Of a DNA stretch of 10,328 bases, positions 1 through 7,558 are shown one piece after another (the stretch's first letter is position 1; every line of letters begins with the position of its first letter). The notes beneath the pieces were generated by a model. The model was given only the letters and a program-made list of their open reading frames with translations, had not been told where the DNA came from and made no database searches. Both the position numbers and the translations under genes were made by a program. This stretch comes from an uncultured Collinsella sp. (GTDB lineage Bacteria; Actinomycetota; Coriobacteriia; Coriobacteriales; Coriobacteriaceae). Where the stretch lies: contig CABUJH010000062.1 of assembly GCA_902491895.1 (NCBI GenBank), forward strand, positions 1-10,328, in the 5' to 3' direction.

Positions 1-390
1 ACGAGCTCCTGTGCGAATTGAAGGGAGCGCTCCCGCAAACTGCCTATTGACAACTTATAGGAGCGTCGGTTTTAGTTCAACAAGTTTCGGAGTGGTCGCG
101 GTTGAGCGATTCATCGTAGTAAACCGCCATAGTTTTGGCGGAGGCAGTCAGATTTGTGGGTGTTAAACCAAAGAGTGTCCCTTTTGACTAGTCGTTTAAG
201 AACGTCCCCAATGACTAAGTTGCAGGTGGCGGCGGTTGTGTTACACTAACGCTGCGTAGTTGACGCAATCATCTCGATACAGATCAATGATGTCCGTCGT
301 TTTGAACGGAACTAGACTGTTTAGCCGCCCTGAAGGTTTATGCAGGGAGCATGCGATCACAGGGCTTGAAAAGAAAGTTGAGCAAACACT
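1..390. other. Non-coding region upstream of rho
   Basis: No credible protein or RNA gene is visible here apart from a doubtful short upstream ORF listed separately. The stretch holds a perfect 12-bp palindrome GGGAGCGCTCCC (23-34), a TTGACA hexamer (47-52) with a poor -10 (TTTTAG, 70-75), a small hairpin CCGCCA/TGGCGG (124-141) without a T tract, and a better promoter candidate at 220-247. It is visibly more AT-rich than the neighbouring coding sequence. A long leader is compatible with autoregulation of rho, which is well known in E. coli, but nothing here proves it. Confidence 0.6.
220..247 (+). promoter_or_regulatory. Candidate sigma-70-type promoter for rho
   Basis: TTGCAG (220-225) is separated by 16 bp from TACACT (242-247). 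This is the best -35/-10 pair in the 390 bp before rho. It would start transcription near 255 and leave a leader of about 135 nt. The match is good at the -10 and moderate at the -35. Confidence 0.4.
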
Positions 391-421
391 GTGTCTGATC
401 AACAGCAAGAAAACGAAATAA
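287..421 (+). CDS. Possible 44-aa upstream ORF overlapping the rho start
   Basis: An ATG-ATG pair at 287-292 opens a 44-codon frame in the rho leader. It ends with TAA at 419-421, so it overlaps the first 31 nt of rho in a different frame. No clear Shine-Dalgarno sequence precedes it and the peptide (beginning MMSVVLNGTRLF) has no recognisable family. E. coli rho is preceded by a short leader ORF (rhoL), so a role in translational control is conceivable. It could equally be a chance frame. I list it because the overlap with a weakly initiated GTG start is the arrangement expected of a coupling ORF. Confidence 0.18.
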   Translation: MMSVVLNGTRLFSRPEGLCREHAITGLEKKVEQTLCLINSKKTK

Positions 422-2952
422 CGACGACGCAAGCCGCTCCCGCTGCACCGGTTGCGTCGGACCAGGTCGCGGCGCCCGCGCAAGCCTCGGCTCCTGAGAC
501 GCCTAAGGCTGCTTCGACGCCTATGCCTGTAGCGGCTGAGAAGGCCGTGCCTGCAACTGGTGAGGAGGCTGCTCCGGCAAAGCCCAGGCGCACGCGCCGC
601 ACGGCCAAGCCTGCCGCTGACGGCGAGGAGGTCACCAAGCCCAAGCGCCGTACCACGCGCACGACGCGCGCCAAGCGCACCGTTGCAGCTGACTCCTCGG
701 CGCCGATTTCCGATGAGGTCGCGCAGGCACGTGCGTTGGCGCAGATTAGCGAGGCTCAGGTGGTGCGCGCCCGCCGTCGTGCTGCCGAGCGCGAGGCCGC
801 GGCTCTGACCGAGCTTGCAGCTCCGTCTGTGCCCGAGACCCCTGCCGCCACCGAGACCCCTGTCGCCGACCAGCCGACCGAGAAGCCGGTACCGCGCACG
901 CGCCGTCGCACGGCTGCTAAGGCCGATCAGGTAACTCCCGAGCTCACTGAGGCTTCGGTCCGTTCCGCGGCAGGGGAGGGCACATCGCCTGTTGAGCCCG
1001 CTGCGCCTGTCGAGAGCAGCGAAGTTCCCGTTGTCGATCCGGCTTTGCGCCCGCACCGTCGCGGTCGCAAGCCCAAGGCCTTCGTCGAGGCCGAGAAGGC
1101 CGCGGCCGCGGCCGTCGCCGCTCGGGATGCTGCGGCGACTGCCGAGTCTGCAACCGCTGCCGATGCACCCGTCCAGGATGCTACGACTTCCGAGGCCGTT
1201 TCTGCCGATGCCGAGCCCGCCGACGTCCGTCCCGGTCGCAGCCGTCGTACTGCTGCTAAGCGCACGTCCAAGGCCAAGGCTGCCAAGAAGGGTGCGTCCG
1301 AGGATTCCGCCGAGACGACCGCCGATGCATCGATTGGTGCCGCCGAGCCCCAGGACGTCGAACAGCCTGCGTCCGAGAAGCCCAAACGCGGTCGTAAGAA
1401 GTCCGCTAAGGCCAAGGCGTCCGAGCAGCAGGCTGATGTCGAAGCGCAGGTCGATTCCGGCGCCGAGGCCAATGACGCCGCTGCGGCCAATGCCGACGCC
1501 GCCGCAACCGATGGCGCCGCGCCCGCCGAGGCCGAAGACGGCGCTCGCCCCAACCGTCGCCAGCACAAGCGCAATGACGACCGCAGCGACCGCAAGGACG
1601 AGCGCAACAACGATCGCCGCAACCGTCAGCGCGATCGCAAACAGCGCAACAAGGAGCGTAACGCCGCCCCCACCGAGCCCACGCTTTCGCGTGAGGAGCT
1701 CGCTGCCATGAAGGTCGCCGAACTGCGCGAGAAGGCCAAGGAGTTCGAGATCGAGACGACCGGCAAGAAGAAAGCCGAGCTCGTCGAAGAGATCTACGTC
1801 ACCGCTGCGAAGGCCGAGGGCTTCCGCGATATCAAGGGCATTCTGCAGATTCGCCCGGACAGCTCCGGCATCATCCACGCCCATGGCTACATGAAGTCCA
1901 ACGACGACGCCTTCGTGCCCGCCTACCTCATCCGCTCCGCGCGCCTGCGCACGGGCGACGTCATCGAGGGCTCGCTGCGTCCTTCGCGCGGCGGCGACAA
2001 GCGCGCCGGCCTCGCCAAAATCACGACCGTCAACGGTCTGGACCCCGAGCAGATTCGCAACCGTCCCAAGTTCGGCGACCTCACCCCGGTCTATCCCAAT
2101 GAGCCGCTGCGCATGGAGCACGGCAAGGACTCCATTACCGGTCGCGCCATCGACATCGTGTCGCCGATCGGCAAGGGTCAGCGTGGCCTGATCGTGTCCC
2201 CGCCCAAGGCCGGCAAGACCACGATCCTCAAGAAGATCTGCCAGTCTATCTCGATTAACAACCCCGAGGTGCACCTCATCTGCCTGCTCGTCGACGAGCG
2301 CCCCGAAGAGGTCACCGATATGCAGCGTTCCATCAAGGGCGAGGTTGTGGCGTCGACCTTCGATATGCCCGCCGACAACCACACTCGCGTGGCAGAGCTT
2401 GTCATCGAGCGCGCCAAGCGCATTGTGGAGCTGGGCGGCGATGTTGTGGTGGTGCTCGACTCCATCACGCGTCTTGCCCGCGCCTACAACTTGGCGGCGC
2501 CCGCCTCAGGCCGCATCCTTTCGGGCGGCGTCGATTCGGCGGCACTGTATCCTCCCAAGCGCTTCCTGGGTGCAGCCCGTAATATCGAGAACGGTGGCTC
2601 GCTCACCATCCTGGCCTCTGCTCTCATCGACACCGGTTCCAAGATGGACGAGGTCATCTTTGAGGAGTTCAAGGGCACCGGCAACATGGAGCTTAAGCTC
2701 GACCGCGACCTGGCCGACCGTCGCATCTTCCCGGCTATCGACCCCGTTGCCTCCGGTACGCGTAATGAGGACCTGTTGGTCGACGAGCAGATGCGTCCGT
2801 TTGTCTTTGGTCTGCGACGCATTCTTGCCGGTATGAACAACACCGAGCGCGCAGCCGCATCGTTTATCAAGGGTCTTAAGGGCACCAACACCAACCAGGA
2901 GTTCCTGGTGCGTTCGGCCAAAAAGCACAGCGACTACGAGCAGACGTTCTAG
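391..2952 (+). CDS. rho: Transcription termination factor Rho with a 430-residue N-terminal extension
   Basis: This is the hexameric RNA-dependent ATPase/translocase that ends transcription at Rho-dependent sites, acting in the cytoplasm on nascent RNA. The conserved core occupies about residues 431-853 (about 423 aa, the size of whole E. coli Rho): helical N-domain (431-467), cold-shock-like RNA-binding domain (about 478-530), then the RecA-type motor. Visible motifs are Walker A PPKAGKT (604-610), catalytic DERPEE (635-640, Glu636), Walker B VVVLDS (Asp690), the Q-loop region GGVDSAALYPPKR and the R-loop region GTGNMEL. The first 430 residues are low complexity: Ala/Glu/Pro-rich with recurrent basic clusters, then an Arg/Asn/Asp-rich stretch (386-424). 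The GTG start is forced, because the frame has a TGA at 379-381 and no other start before the extension. The SD is weak (GAG at 380-382). It is monocistronic, with a terminator 41 nt downstream. Confidence 0.97.
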   Translation: MSDQQQENEITTTQAAPAAPVASDQVAAPAQASAPETPKAASTPMPVAAEKAVPATGEEAAPAKPRRTRRTAKPAADGEEVTKPKRRTTRTTRAKRTVAADSSAPISDEVAQARALAQISEAQVVRARRRAAEREAAALTELAAPSVPETPAATETPVADQPTEKPVPRTRRRTAAKADQVTPELTEASVRSAAGEGTSPVEPAAPVESSEVPVVDPALRPHRRGRKPKAFVEAEKAAAAAVAARDAAATAESATAADAPVQDATTSEAVSADAEPADVRPGRSRRTAAKRTSKAKAAKKGASEDSAETTADASIGAAEPQDVEQPASEKPKRGRKKSAKAKASEQQADVEAQVDSGAEANDAAAANADAAATDGAAPAEAEDGARPNRRQHKRNDDRSDRKDERNNDRRNRQRDRKQRNKERNAAPTEPTLSREELAAMKVAELREKAKEFEIETTGKKKAELVEEIYVTAAKAEGFRDIKGILQIRPDSSGIIHAHGYMKSNDDAFVPAYLIRSARLRTGDVIEGSLRPSRGGDKRAGLAKITTVNGLDPEQIRNRPKFGDLTPVYPNEPLRMEHGKDSITGRAIDIVSPIGKGQRGLIVSPPKAGKTTILKKICQSISINNPEVHLICLLVDERPEEVTDMQRSIKGEVVASTFDMPADNHTRVAELVIERAKRIVELGGDVVVVLDSITRLARAYNLAAPASGRILSGGVDSAALYPPKRFLGAARNIENGGSLTILASALIDTGSKMDEVIFEEFKGTGNMELKLDRDLADRRIFPAIDPVASGTRNEDLLVDEQMRPFVFGLRRILAGMNNTERAAASFIKGLKGTNTNQEFLVRSAKKHSDYEQTF

Positions 2953-2992
2953 GTTGTCATCCACACGCAGCGATAGCCATCAATGCAATAGA

Positions 2993-3021
2993 GGGTCGGG
3001 GCTTTGAGCCTTGGCCCTTTT
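2993..3021 (+). terminator. Intrinsic terminator of rho
   Basis: An 11-bp stem (2993-3003 with 3007-3017, three G:U pairs) with a 3-nt TTG loop is followed directly by TTTT. It lies 41 nt after the rho stop codon. The gene for the termination factor therefore appears to end at a Rho-independent site. Confidence 0.8.
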
Positions 3022-3100
3022 CCATATCGCCGCTCCGCGCTTATTTTTAACCATAAGACCGACGAGCAGCAGGTTTCCCGTTTCAATCCGACATCGTCGC

Positions 3101-3129
3101 TTGCAATCGACGGGGCGGTTTCGCATAAT
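3101..3129 (+). promoter_or_regulatory. Promoter for the membrane protein/VanZ operon
   Basis: TTGCAA (3101-3106) and CATAAT (3124-3129) are spaced by 17 bp. The -10 matches TATAAT at five of six positions. Transcription would start near 3136 and give a leader of about 130 nt. That leader contains a tight GGGGC-ATA-GCCCC hairpin (3187-3199) with no T tract, so it is not an obvious terminator. No second gene is seen between 2953 and 3265. Confidence 0.55.
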
Positions 3130-3265
3130 AGCTTTTAAGCTTCGCGACGGAAAACGCAGATGAAACGAACCATATACCGTTGCTTTGGGGCATAGCCCCG
3201 CTTCATCTTCTCTCGCGCAGCCAACTGAATGATGCGATTTGGGTGCTGGAAGATGGGGAGAGCTC

Positions 3266-4666
3266 ATGGCTTCTTCTGATGCAACACAACGAGCAGTCCT
3301 TGCCGGACTTTCGTGCGGGATCGGCCTTGCCGCTCCCGTGGTTATGTATGCCGCGACGCTGCCGTTTTCGTCGGTGAACGAGACGGTCGTGGCGGGTGCG
3401 GTTCCCTTCGCCGTGGGCGCGGTGGCGGGCGTGGGTATCTATGCCGCCTCGCTGGGTATCTCCGAGTACCGTGCGCAGCGTGAAGAGCGTCTGTTCCAGC
3501 CCGACGCCATGGGCGGTGCCGCCAATCTCAATCAGCATCAAAGCGAATTCAAGACCGCCTCGATTCCAGCTCAGCAGCAGGATGCTACTCCTTACGCTGT
3601 GGCTTCCGCTTCTCAGGCTCAGTCGGAGCAGTCTACCTCGGCATTCCTTTCCGGCCTGACTGGTGCGTTCCAGCGCCGTCATGCCGATGATGGTGTCCCT
3701 ACCATCGCTCGAGCCGCAGATGCTATGGACGAGGACGAGGCTTGGTCCATGATCGACAGTATGCTCGACGACGATTCGCCGGTGAGCTGCGACCCTGCAC
3801 ACTCGCGCGACGTCTATCAAGTCGCCATCGACGAGCTCACCAACGGCGGGCAGACCGGCTCCTTCAATCGCGACGACATCGCCGCCGCGGCACGCGCCGT
3901 GTCTGGCTCCCAGGCCGCCCCTGCGGGCAGCACGGCGGCTTTCGTGGCGCTCGTCGCCAACGCGGCAGCCAATAACGCCTACAGCGCTACCTCGGCGGAC
4001 GCGAACGCTTTTGCCGACAATTCGTACGTTGATGAAGCCATGGCCGCGGACGAGGAGGCCGTTGCCGCCCGCCGTGCCGCCGAAAGCTCGCTTTGGGGCG
4101 CTCCTGCCCAGCAGCAGGCGGCTGAGGCTGCGCCGTACAATGCAAACCTCGCCAGCATGCCTATCATCTCCGGTGCCGCGGACATCGATCTCGATGACCT
4201 CGATGAGCCTGCAGCCATCACCGCATCGATTGATGCCCAAGATCGCATCGACACCGGCGACCTTCCGGACGCCTCGCTCGAGGTTGATGTCCCCATGGCC
4301 GATTACTCGGGCCACGAGGACATGTGGGCCGCCGCCACCGCGATTCTGGATGAGATTGACGAGCCCGCTCCTGTTGTAGCGCCCGCTCCCGTCGCTGCCC
4401 CTCAGCCTGCTGCCCCCGCCTATATCGGCCGTCACAGCGCTGTGTTCCCCGAGGATACCGCCCGCATCTCGCGCGAGAGCATCGAGCGGGCCGAGGCTAT
4501 TGCCGTCGGCATTATGGAAAATCGTCGTCACGAGCGCGTCAATCAGATCCTCGAGGAAGAGATCGAGCGCCTACAGTCCTCTACCGCCAAGCGTACGGGT
4601 CGTGCCTATCTGAGCGTTATCGAGGGCGGTACCGCCAGCTTCGCGCCGCTCCGCGCGGAGGCATAA
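3266..4666 (+). CDS. Hypothetical two-TM membrane-anchored protein with long acidic cytoplasmic tail
   Basis: I do not recognise this 466-aa protein. The ATG at 3266 is chosen because GGGGAG (3255-3260) sits 5 nt before it; the in-frame TTG at 3239 has no such site. Two hydrophobic helices (about 10-33 and 40-65) form an N-terminal hairpin, and the following basic SEYRAQREER segment suggests that both ends face the cytoplasm. The rest is Ala-, Asp- and Glu-rich and probably largely disordered. It has two copies of an acidic motif [DE][DE]xWx6LD[DE] centred on Trp160 and Trp354. A Pro/Ala linker (about 366-384) and a predicted charged helix or coiled coil (about 399-438) follow, then a short tail. 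It probably shares an operon with the VanZ gene 7 nt downstream. A scaffold or envelope role is conceivable but not shown. Confidence 0.85.
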   Translation: MASSDATQRAVLAGLSCGIGLAAPVVMYAATLPFSSVNETVVAGAVPFAVGAVAGVGIYAASLGISEYRAQREERLFQPDAMGGAANLNQHQSEFKTASIPAQQQDATPYAVASASQAQSEQSTSAFLSGLTGAFQRRHADDGVPTIARAADAMDEDEAWSMIDSMLDDDSPVSCDPAHSRDVYQVAIDELTNGGQTGSFNRDDIAAAARAVSGSQAAPAGSTAAFVALVANAAANNAYSATSADANAFADNSYVDEAMAADEEAVAARRAAESSLWGAPAQQQAAEAAPYNANLASMPIISGAADIDLDDLDEPAAITASIDAQDRIDTGDLPDASLEVDVPMADYSGHEDMWAAATAILDEIDEPAPVVAPAPVAAPQPAAPAYIGRHSAVFPEDTARISRESIERAEAIAVGIMENRRHERVNQILEEEIERLQSSTAKRTGRAYLSVIEGGTASFAPLRAEA

Positions 4667-4673
4667 CTTCTGC

Positions 4674-5099
4674 ATGGTTAAGATCAATCGAAAATGGGCG
4701 GTCGTGACCTGCCTGATGGCGCTCTTGATCTGGGGCAATTCGCTGGTTCCCGGCTCGGGGTCGGGCTCGCTGAGCCTAACGGTCATGGAAGCTATCCGCG
4801 GTTTCCTGCACGGCGTGGGACTTCCATATGAATGGGTGACCAACTTTGTTGTTCGCAAGTGTGCGCATTTTACCGAGTATATGGTGCTCGGCATTCTGGC
4901 AACGCACGCCTTTGATTTTGAGGGCCGGCGCACCTTTGACGTGCTGCTGCCCACGGCGGTGTTCCTGCTGCTGATTCCCTCGATCGACGAGACGATTCAG
5001 CTCTTTGTGCCGGGACGCGCCGGCATGATCACCGATGTGATGATCGACTGCTGTGGAGCGGCAACGGGCGTTGTGCTCCGATATTCTTACGGTCGCTGA
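4674..5099 (+). CDS. VanZ-family membrane protein
   Basis: This 141-aa protein has the VanZ-like fold pattern: hydrophobic segments at about 8-25, 63-80, 90-112 and 121-137, and the family's conserved polar motifs R61-K-x-x-H65-x-x-E68-Y, D105-E-x-x-Q109, P113-G-R115 and D121-V-x-x-D125. VanZ proteins are small integral membrane proteins. The founding member gives low-level teicoplanin resistance in enterococci, but most homologues have no known role and no van cluster is visible here, so resistance should not be inferred. The ATG lies 7 nt after the preceding stop, with GGAGG at 4657-4661 (inside the upstream gene) as a slightly distant RBS. This suggests co-transcription and perhaps translational coupling with the membrane protein before it. 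The operon ends at the strong hairpin just downstream. Confidence 0.88.
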   Translation: MVKINRKWAVVTCLMALLIWGNSLVPGSGSGSLSLTVMEAIRGFLHGVGLPYEWVTNFVVRKCAHFTEYMVLGILATHAFDFEGRRTFDVLLPTAVFLLLIPSIDETIQLFVPGRAGMITDVMIDCCGAATGVVLRYSYGR

Positions 5100-5107
5100 T
5101 GTACGCC

Positions 5108-5155
5108 AAAAAAGCCGCCTAGGACGTATTGTTTGGTCCTAGGCGGCCTTTTTTA
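5108..5155. terminator. Bidirectional intrinsic terminator between convergent genes
   Basis: A perfect 12-bp stem (5114-5125 with 5136-5147, GCCGCCTAGGAC arm) and a 10-nt loop are followed by CTTTTTT on the + strand and preceded by AAAAAA, so the - strand also has a T tract. It lies 9 nt after the VanZ stop and about 80 nt after the end of the convergent ROK kinase gene, so it can end both transcripts. Confidence 0.93.
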
Positions 5156-5236
5156 TTTGAGGGCTTATATGAGGCGTGGTGGCGTCGTTCCGTAGGTCGG
5201 ATTTACCGGGCGCGCCACGCCCTGTGGGTGCGTCTG

Positions 5237-6127
5237 CTACTGAAGCGCCTGTGCGCCCAGGGCCAGGCAACCCATGATGCCCTGCTTGCCCTCGAGGCTG
5301 TTGTTGACGATGTAGTTATCGATGTCGTTGACCTCGGGCGTGACGATATAGCCGTTGAGCATTTCGGCGCACTTCTTGCGCGCGAGCGGCACGATGGGGG
5401 TGTGGTCGGCCACGCCGCCGCCGATGATGATCTTTTGCGGCGCGTAGCACAGCGTGTAGGTCATGAGTGCCTGTGCCAGATAGCCCGCGAGCAGATCCAT
5501 GGCCTCCGGGTCATCGGCCATGTCTCCGGCGCTCTTGCCATCCCAGCGCTTTTTGACGCCGGGACCGGCGATGAGGCCCTCCAGGCAGTTGTCATGGAAG
5601 GGGCAGGCACTGTGCTCGCCGATGGTGTCACGCGGGTCGCGTGTGACCAGGATGTGACCGGCCTCGGGGTGCATCATGCCGTGGACGAGCTGACCGCCCG
5701 AGAGCACGCCGGCGCCCACGCCGGTGCCGATGGTCAGGTAGACAACGTCAGTGAGGCCCTGGGCGCAACCAAAGGTGACCTCGCCGAGGCAGGCGACGTT
5801 GACGTCGGTGTCGTAGCCGCAGGGGACGTTGAGCTCGTTTTGGATGGTGCCCAGCAGGTCAAAGTAGCGCCATGCGGTCTTGGGCGTCTCCAGGATCTTG
5901 CCGTATTGGGGCGAGGCGGGGTTGACCGCGGTGGGGCCAAAGGCGCCGATGCCCAGGGCGGAGATGCCCTTGTCTGCAAACCATGCGTTGACGGCCTCGA
6001 CGGTCTCCTGCGGGGTCGTGGTCGCGATCTGCTCGCGCTTTAGGACCGTACCGTCCGCATAGCCCGTGGCGCAGACCATCTTGGTGCCACCGGCCTCGAG
6101 CGCTCCGATAAGCTGCTGCTCTGCCAT
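5237..6127 (-). CDS. ROK-family sugar kinase, probable fructokinase
   Basis: This 296-aa protein is probably an ATP-dependent fructokinase making fructose 6-phosphate in the cytosol. It closely follows the pattern of the Bacillus zinc-dependent ROK fructokinases (GmuE/ScrK type). Visible features are the phosphate-binding loop E11-A-G-G-T-K16, GIGAFGP (59-65), the catalytic Asp108 in YDTDVN (105-110), TIGTGVGAG (132-140), HPEAGH (153-158), and a zinc site likely made of His158, Cys175, His178 and Cys181. Length and motifs are complete. The ATG at 6127 has GAGAGG a few bases upstream. It has its own promoter candidate and is cut off from the upstream aminotransferase by a terminator, so it is probably monocistronic. 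There is no adjacent sucrose or mannoside gene to fix the physiological substrate; glucose or mannose phosphorylation is the main alternative. Confidence 0.92.
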   Translation of the reverse strand: MAEQQLIGALEAGGTKMVCATGYADGTVLKREQIATTTPQETVEAVNAWFADKGISALGIGAFGPTAVNPASPQYGKILETPKTAWRYFDLLGTIQNELNVPCGYDTDVNVACLGEVTFGCAQGLTDVVYLTIGTGVGAGVLSGGQLVHGMMHPEAGHILVTRDPRDTIGEHSACPFHDNCLEGLIAGPGVKKRWDGKSAGDMADDPEAMDLLAGYLAQALMTYTLCYAPQKIIIGGGVADHTPIVPLARKKCAEMLNGYIVTPEVNDIDNYIVNNSLEGKQGIMGCLALGAQALQ

Positions 6128-6165
6128 AGTATTCCTCTCTCTGGGACGAGTTGCTCCGTGACTAA

Positions 6166-6194
6166 AGTATAGAGCTCTAAACCATTTAAGAAAG
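6166..6194 (-). promoter_or_regulatory. Promoter candidate for the ROK kinase
   Basis: Read on the - strand, TATACT (6171-6166) is a five-of-six -10 box about 40 nt before the start codon. The -35 region (CTTTCT, 6194-6189, 17-bp spacer) is weak. The promoter sits directly after the aminotransferase terminator, which supports independent transcription of the kinase. Confidence 0.45.
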
Positions 6195-6202
6195 CGCTAT
6201 AG

Positions 6203-6243
6203 AAAGAAGCCTCGCAACGCGGCGGGCGGTGCGAGGCTTCTTT
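6203..6243 (-). terminator. Intrinsic terminator of the aminotransferase gene
   Basis: A 14-bp perfect stem (6203-6216 with 6230-6243, including GAAGCCTCGCA) encloses a 13-nt GC-rich loop. On the - strand the stem ends in TTT followed by CTAT. It lies 25 nt beyond the aminotransferase stop. Confidence 0.85.
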
Positions 6244-6267
6244 GGTTGCTTTAGTTGCGGGCCGTCC

Positions 6268-7449
6268 TTACCCGCGCGGCTTGATTTTATCACGTAGCGA
6301 CTTGAGGTTCTCCAGCGCCGCGTTAAGCGTCTCGTCTCGCTTGGCAAAGTGGAAACGAATCAGATGGTTGACGGGCTCGCGGAAGAAGCTCGAGCCGGGC
6401 ACGGCGCCCACGCCCACCTTTGAGGCCAGGTCCTCGCAGAACTCGAGGTCGCTGTCGTAGCCAAACTCTGAGATATCCATCATCACGTAGTAGGCGCCCT
6501 GCGGCACGTTATGCTCAAGACCGATGCTGTCGAGTCCCTGGCAGAACAGGTCGCGTTTGGCGGTATAGAGGTCGAGGACCTCATCGTAATAGCTGTCGTC
6601 GAATTTGAGGGCGGTGACGACGGCTTCCTGCAGGGGAGCGGCGGCGCCCACGGTGAGGAAGTCGTGGACCTTCTTGATGCGCTCGGTGATTTCGGCAGGG
6701 GCGATAGTGTAGCCCAGACGCCAGCCGGTGATGGAGTACGTCTTAGACAGCGAGCTGCAGCTGATGGTGCGCTCAAACATGCCGGGCAGCGTGGCCATAT
6801 AGACGTGCTCGTGGGGCGCGTAGACGATGTGCTCGTATACCTCGTCGGTGATGCAGTAGGTGTCGTACTTTTTGCAGAGGTCGGCGATAAAGGTGAGCTC
6901 ATCGCGTGTAAAGACCTTGCCGCAGGGGTTGGAAGGGTTGCACAGGACGATGGCCTTGGGGTCGTTGTCGCGGAAGGCCGCCTCGAGTGTCTCGCGGTCA
7001 AAGTCGAATGTGGGCGGGTTGAGCGGCACGTAGATGGGCTCGGCCCCCGAAAGGATCGTGTCGGCGCCGTAGTTCTCGTAGAACGGCGAGAAGATGACGA
7101 CCTTGTCGCCGGGGTTTGTGACCGTCATCATGGCGGCCATCATTGCCTCGGTGGAGCCGCAGGTGATCACGATGTTCTCATTGGGGTTGATCGGCATGCC
7201 CATAAAGTGCTCCTGCTTGGCGGCAAGCGCCTCGCGCATGGCCTGGGAGCCCCAAGTGATGGAGTACTGATGGTAGAGCGGCTTGGGGTCGCTGGCGATG
7301 GTGCTCAGGCTATTGAGCAGCTGCGCCGGGGGATCAAAGTCGGGGAAGCCCTGCGAGAGGTTGACGGCGTCGTACTTATTGGAGATGCGCGTCATGCGGC
7401 GGATGACCGAATCGGTAAACGTTGCCGTGCGATTGGAGAGTTCTTTCAT
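6268..7449 (-). CDS. PLP-dependent class I/II aminotransferase (KAT/methionine aminotransferase-like)
   Basis: A 393-aa fold-type I aminotransferase that transfers amino groups between an amino acid and a 2-oxo acid. The pattern resembles E. coli YbdL (methionine/aromatic aminotransferase) and kynurenine/glutamine transaminases: NLSQGFPDFDPP (30-41), GSTEA (98-102), NPSNPCG (171-177), TDEVYEH (201-207) with Asp202 and Tyr205 for PLP, Schiff-base Lys236 in SSLSKTYSITGWRLGY, and a C-terminal LIRFHFAK with the likely carboxylate-binding Arg. I start at the ATG at 7449 because AAAGGA (7455-7460) is 5 nt before it; the ATG six codons upstream (7467) has no SD. The natural substrate cannot be fixed from sequence: methionine, aromatic amino acids and glutamine are candidates. 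It is followed by its own terminator. No convincing promoter was found in the 150 bp upstream. Confidence 0.93.
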   Translation of the reverse strand: MKELSNRTATFTDSVIRRMTRISNKYDAVNLSQGFPDFDPPAQLLNSLSTIASDPKPLYHQYSITWGSQAMREALAAKQEHFMGMPINPNENIVITCGSTEAMMAAMMTVTNPGDKVVIFSPFYENYGADTILSGAEPIYVPLNPPTFDFDRETLEAAFRDNDPKAIVLCNPSNPCGKVFTRDELTFIADLCKKYDTYCITDEVYEHIVYAPHEHVYMATLPGMFERTISCSSLSKTYSITGWRLGYTIAPAEITERIKKVHDFLTVGAAAPLQEAVVTALKFDDSYYDEVLDLYTAKRDLFCQGLDSIGLEHNVPQGAYYVMMDISEFGYDSDLEFCEDLASKVGVGAVPGSSFFREPVNHLIRFHFAKRDETLNAALENLKSLRDKIKPRG

Positions 7450-7558
7450 GGTTGTCCTTTCGAACATCGGGGTGGGGCAAGTTTACTCCTATGAAACCGG
7501 TGGGAAATGCTCGAAATGGATCCGAAAAACTCTTTTCAAAATTCTTGAAAATTGGGGC

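Noticed and set aside
23..34. Perfect 12-bp palindrome GGGAGCGCTCCC as an operator
   Set aside because: It is self-complementary but isolated, far from the better promoter candidate, and matches no operator I can name.
241..2382. 713-codon open frame antisense to rho
   Set aside because: It is the mirror of a GC-rich, Ala/Arg/Glu-rich coding region; its Leu/Gly/Arg-rich translation has no domain pattern, and rho on the + strand is certain.
3203..4531. 442-codon open frame antisense to the membrane protein gene
   Set aside because: The + strand frame has a good RBS, promoter, TM hairpin and operon partner. The antisense translation is Gly/Arg-rich with no recognisable features.
4674..5099. 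Glycopeptide-resistance gene reading of the VanZ homologue
   Set aside because: No vanHAX, vanRS or other resistance gene is in the window, and most VanZ-domain proteins are unrelated to resistance.
5129..6043. 304-codon open frame antisense to the ROK kinase
   Set aside because: It starts inside the bidirectional terminator and mirrors a gene with complete ROK motifs.
6511..7494. 327-codon open frame antisense to the aminotransferase
   Set aside because: Shadow of a gene with full PLP-enzyme motifs; no RBS or family pattern of its own.
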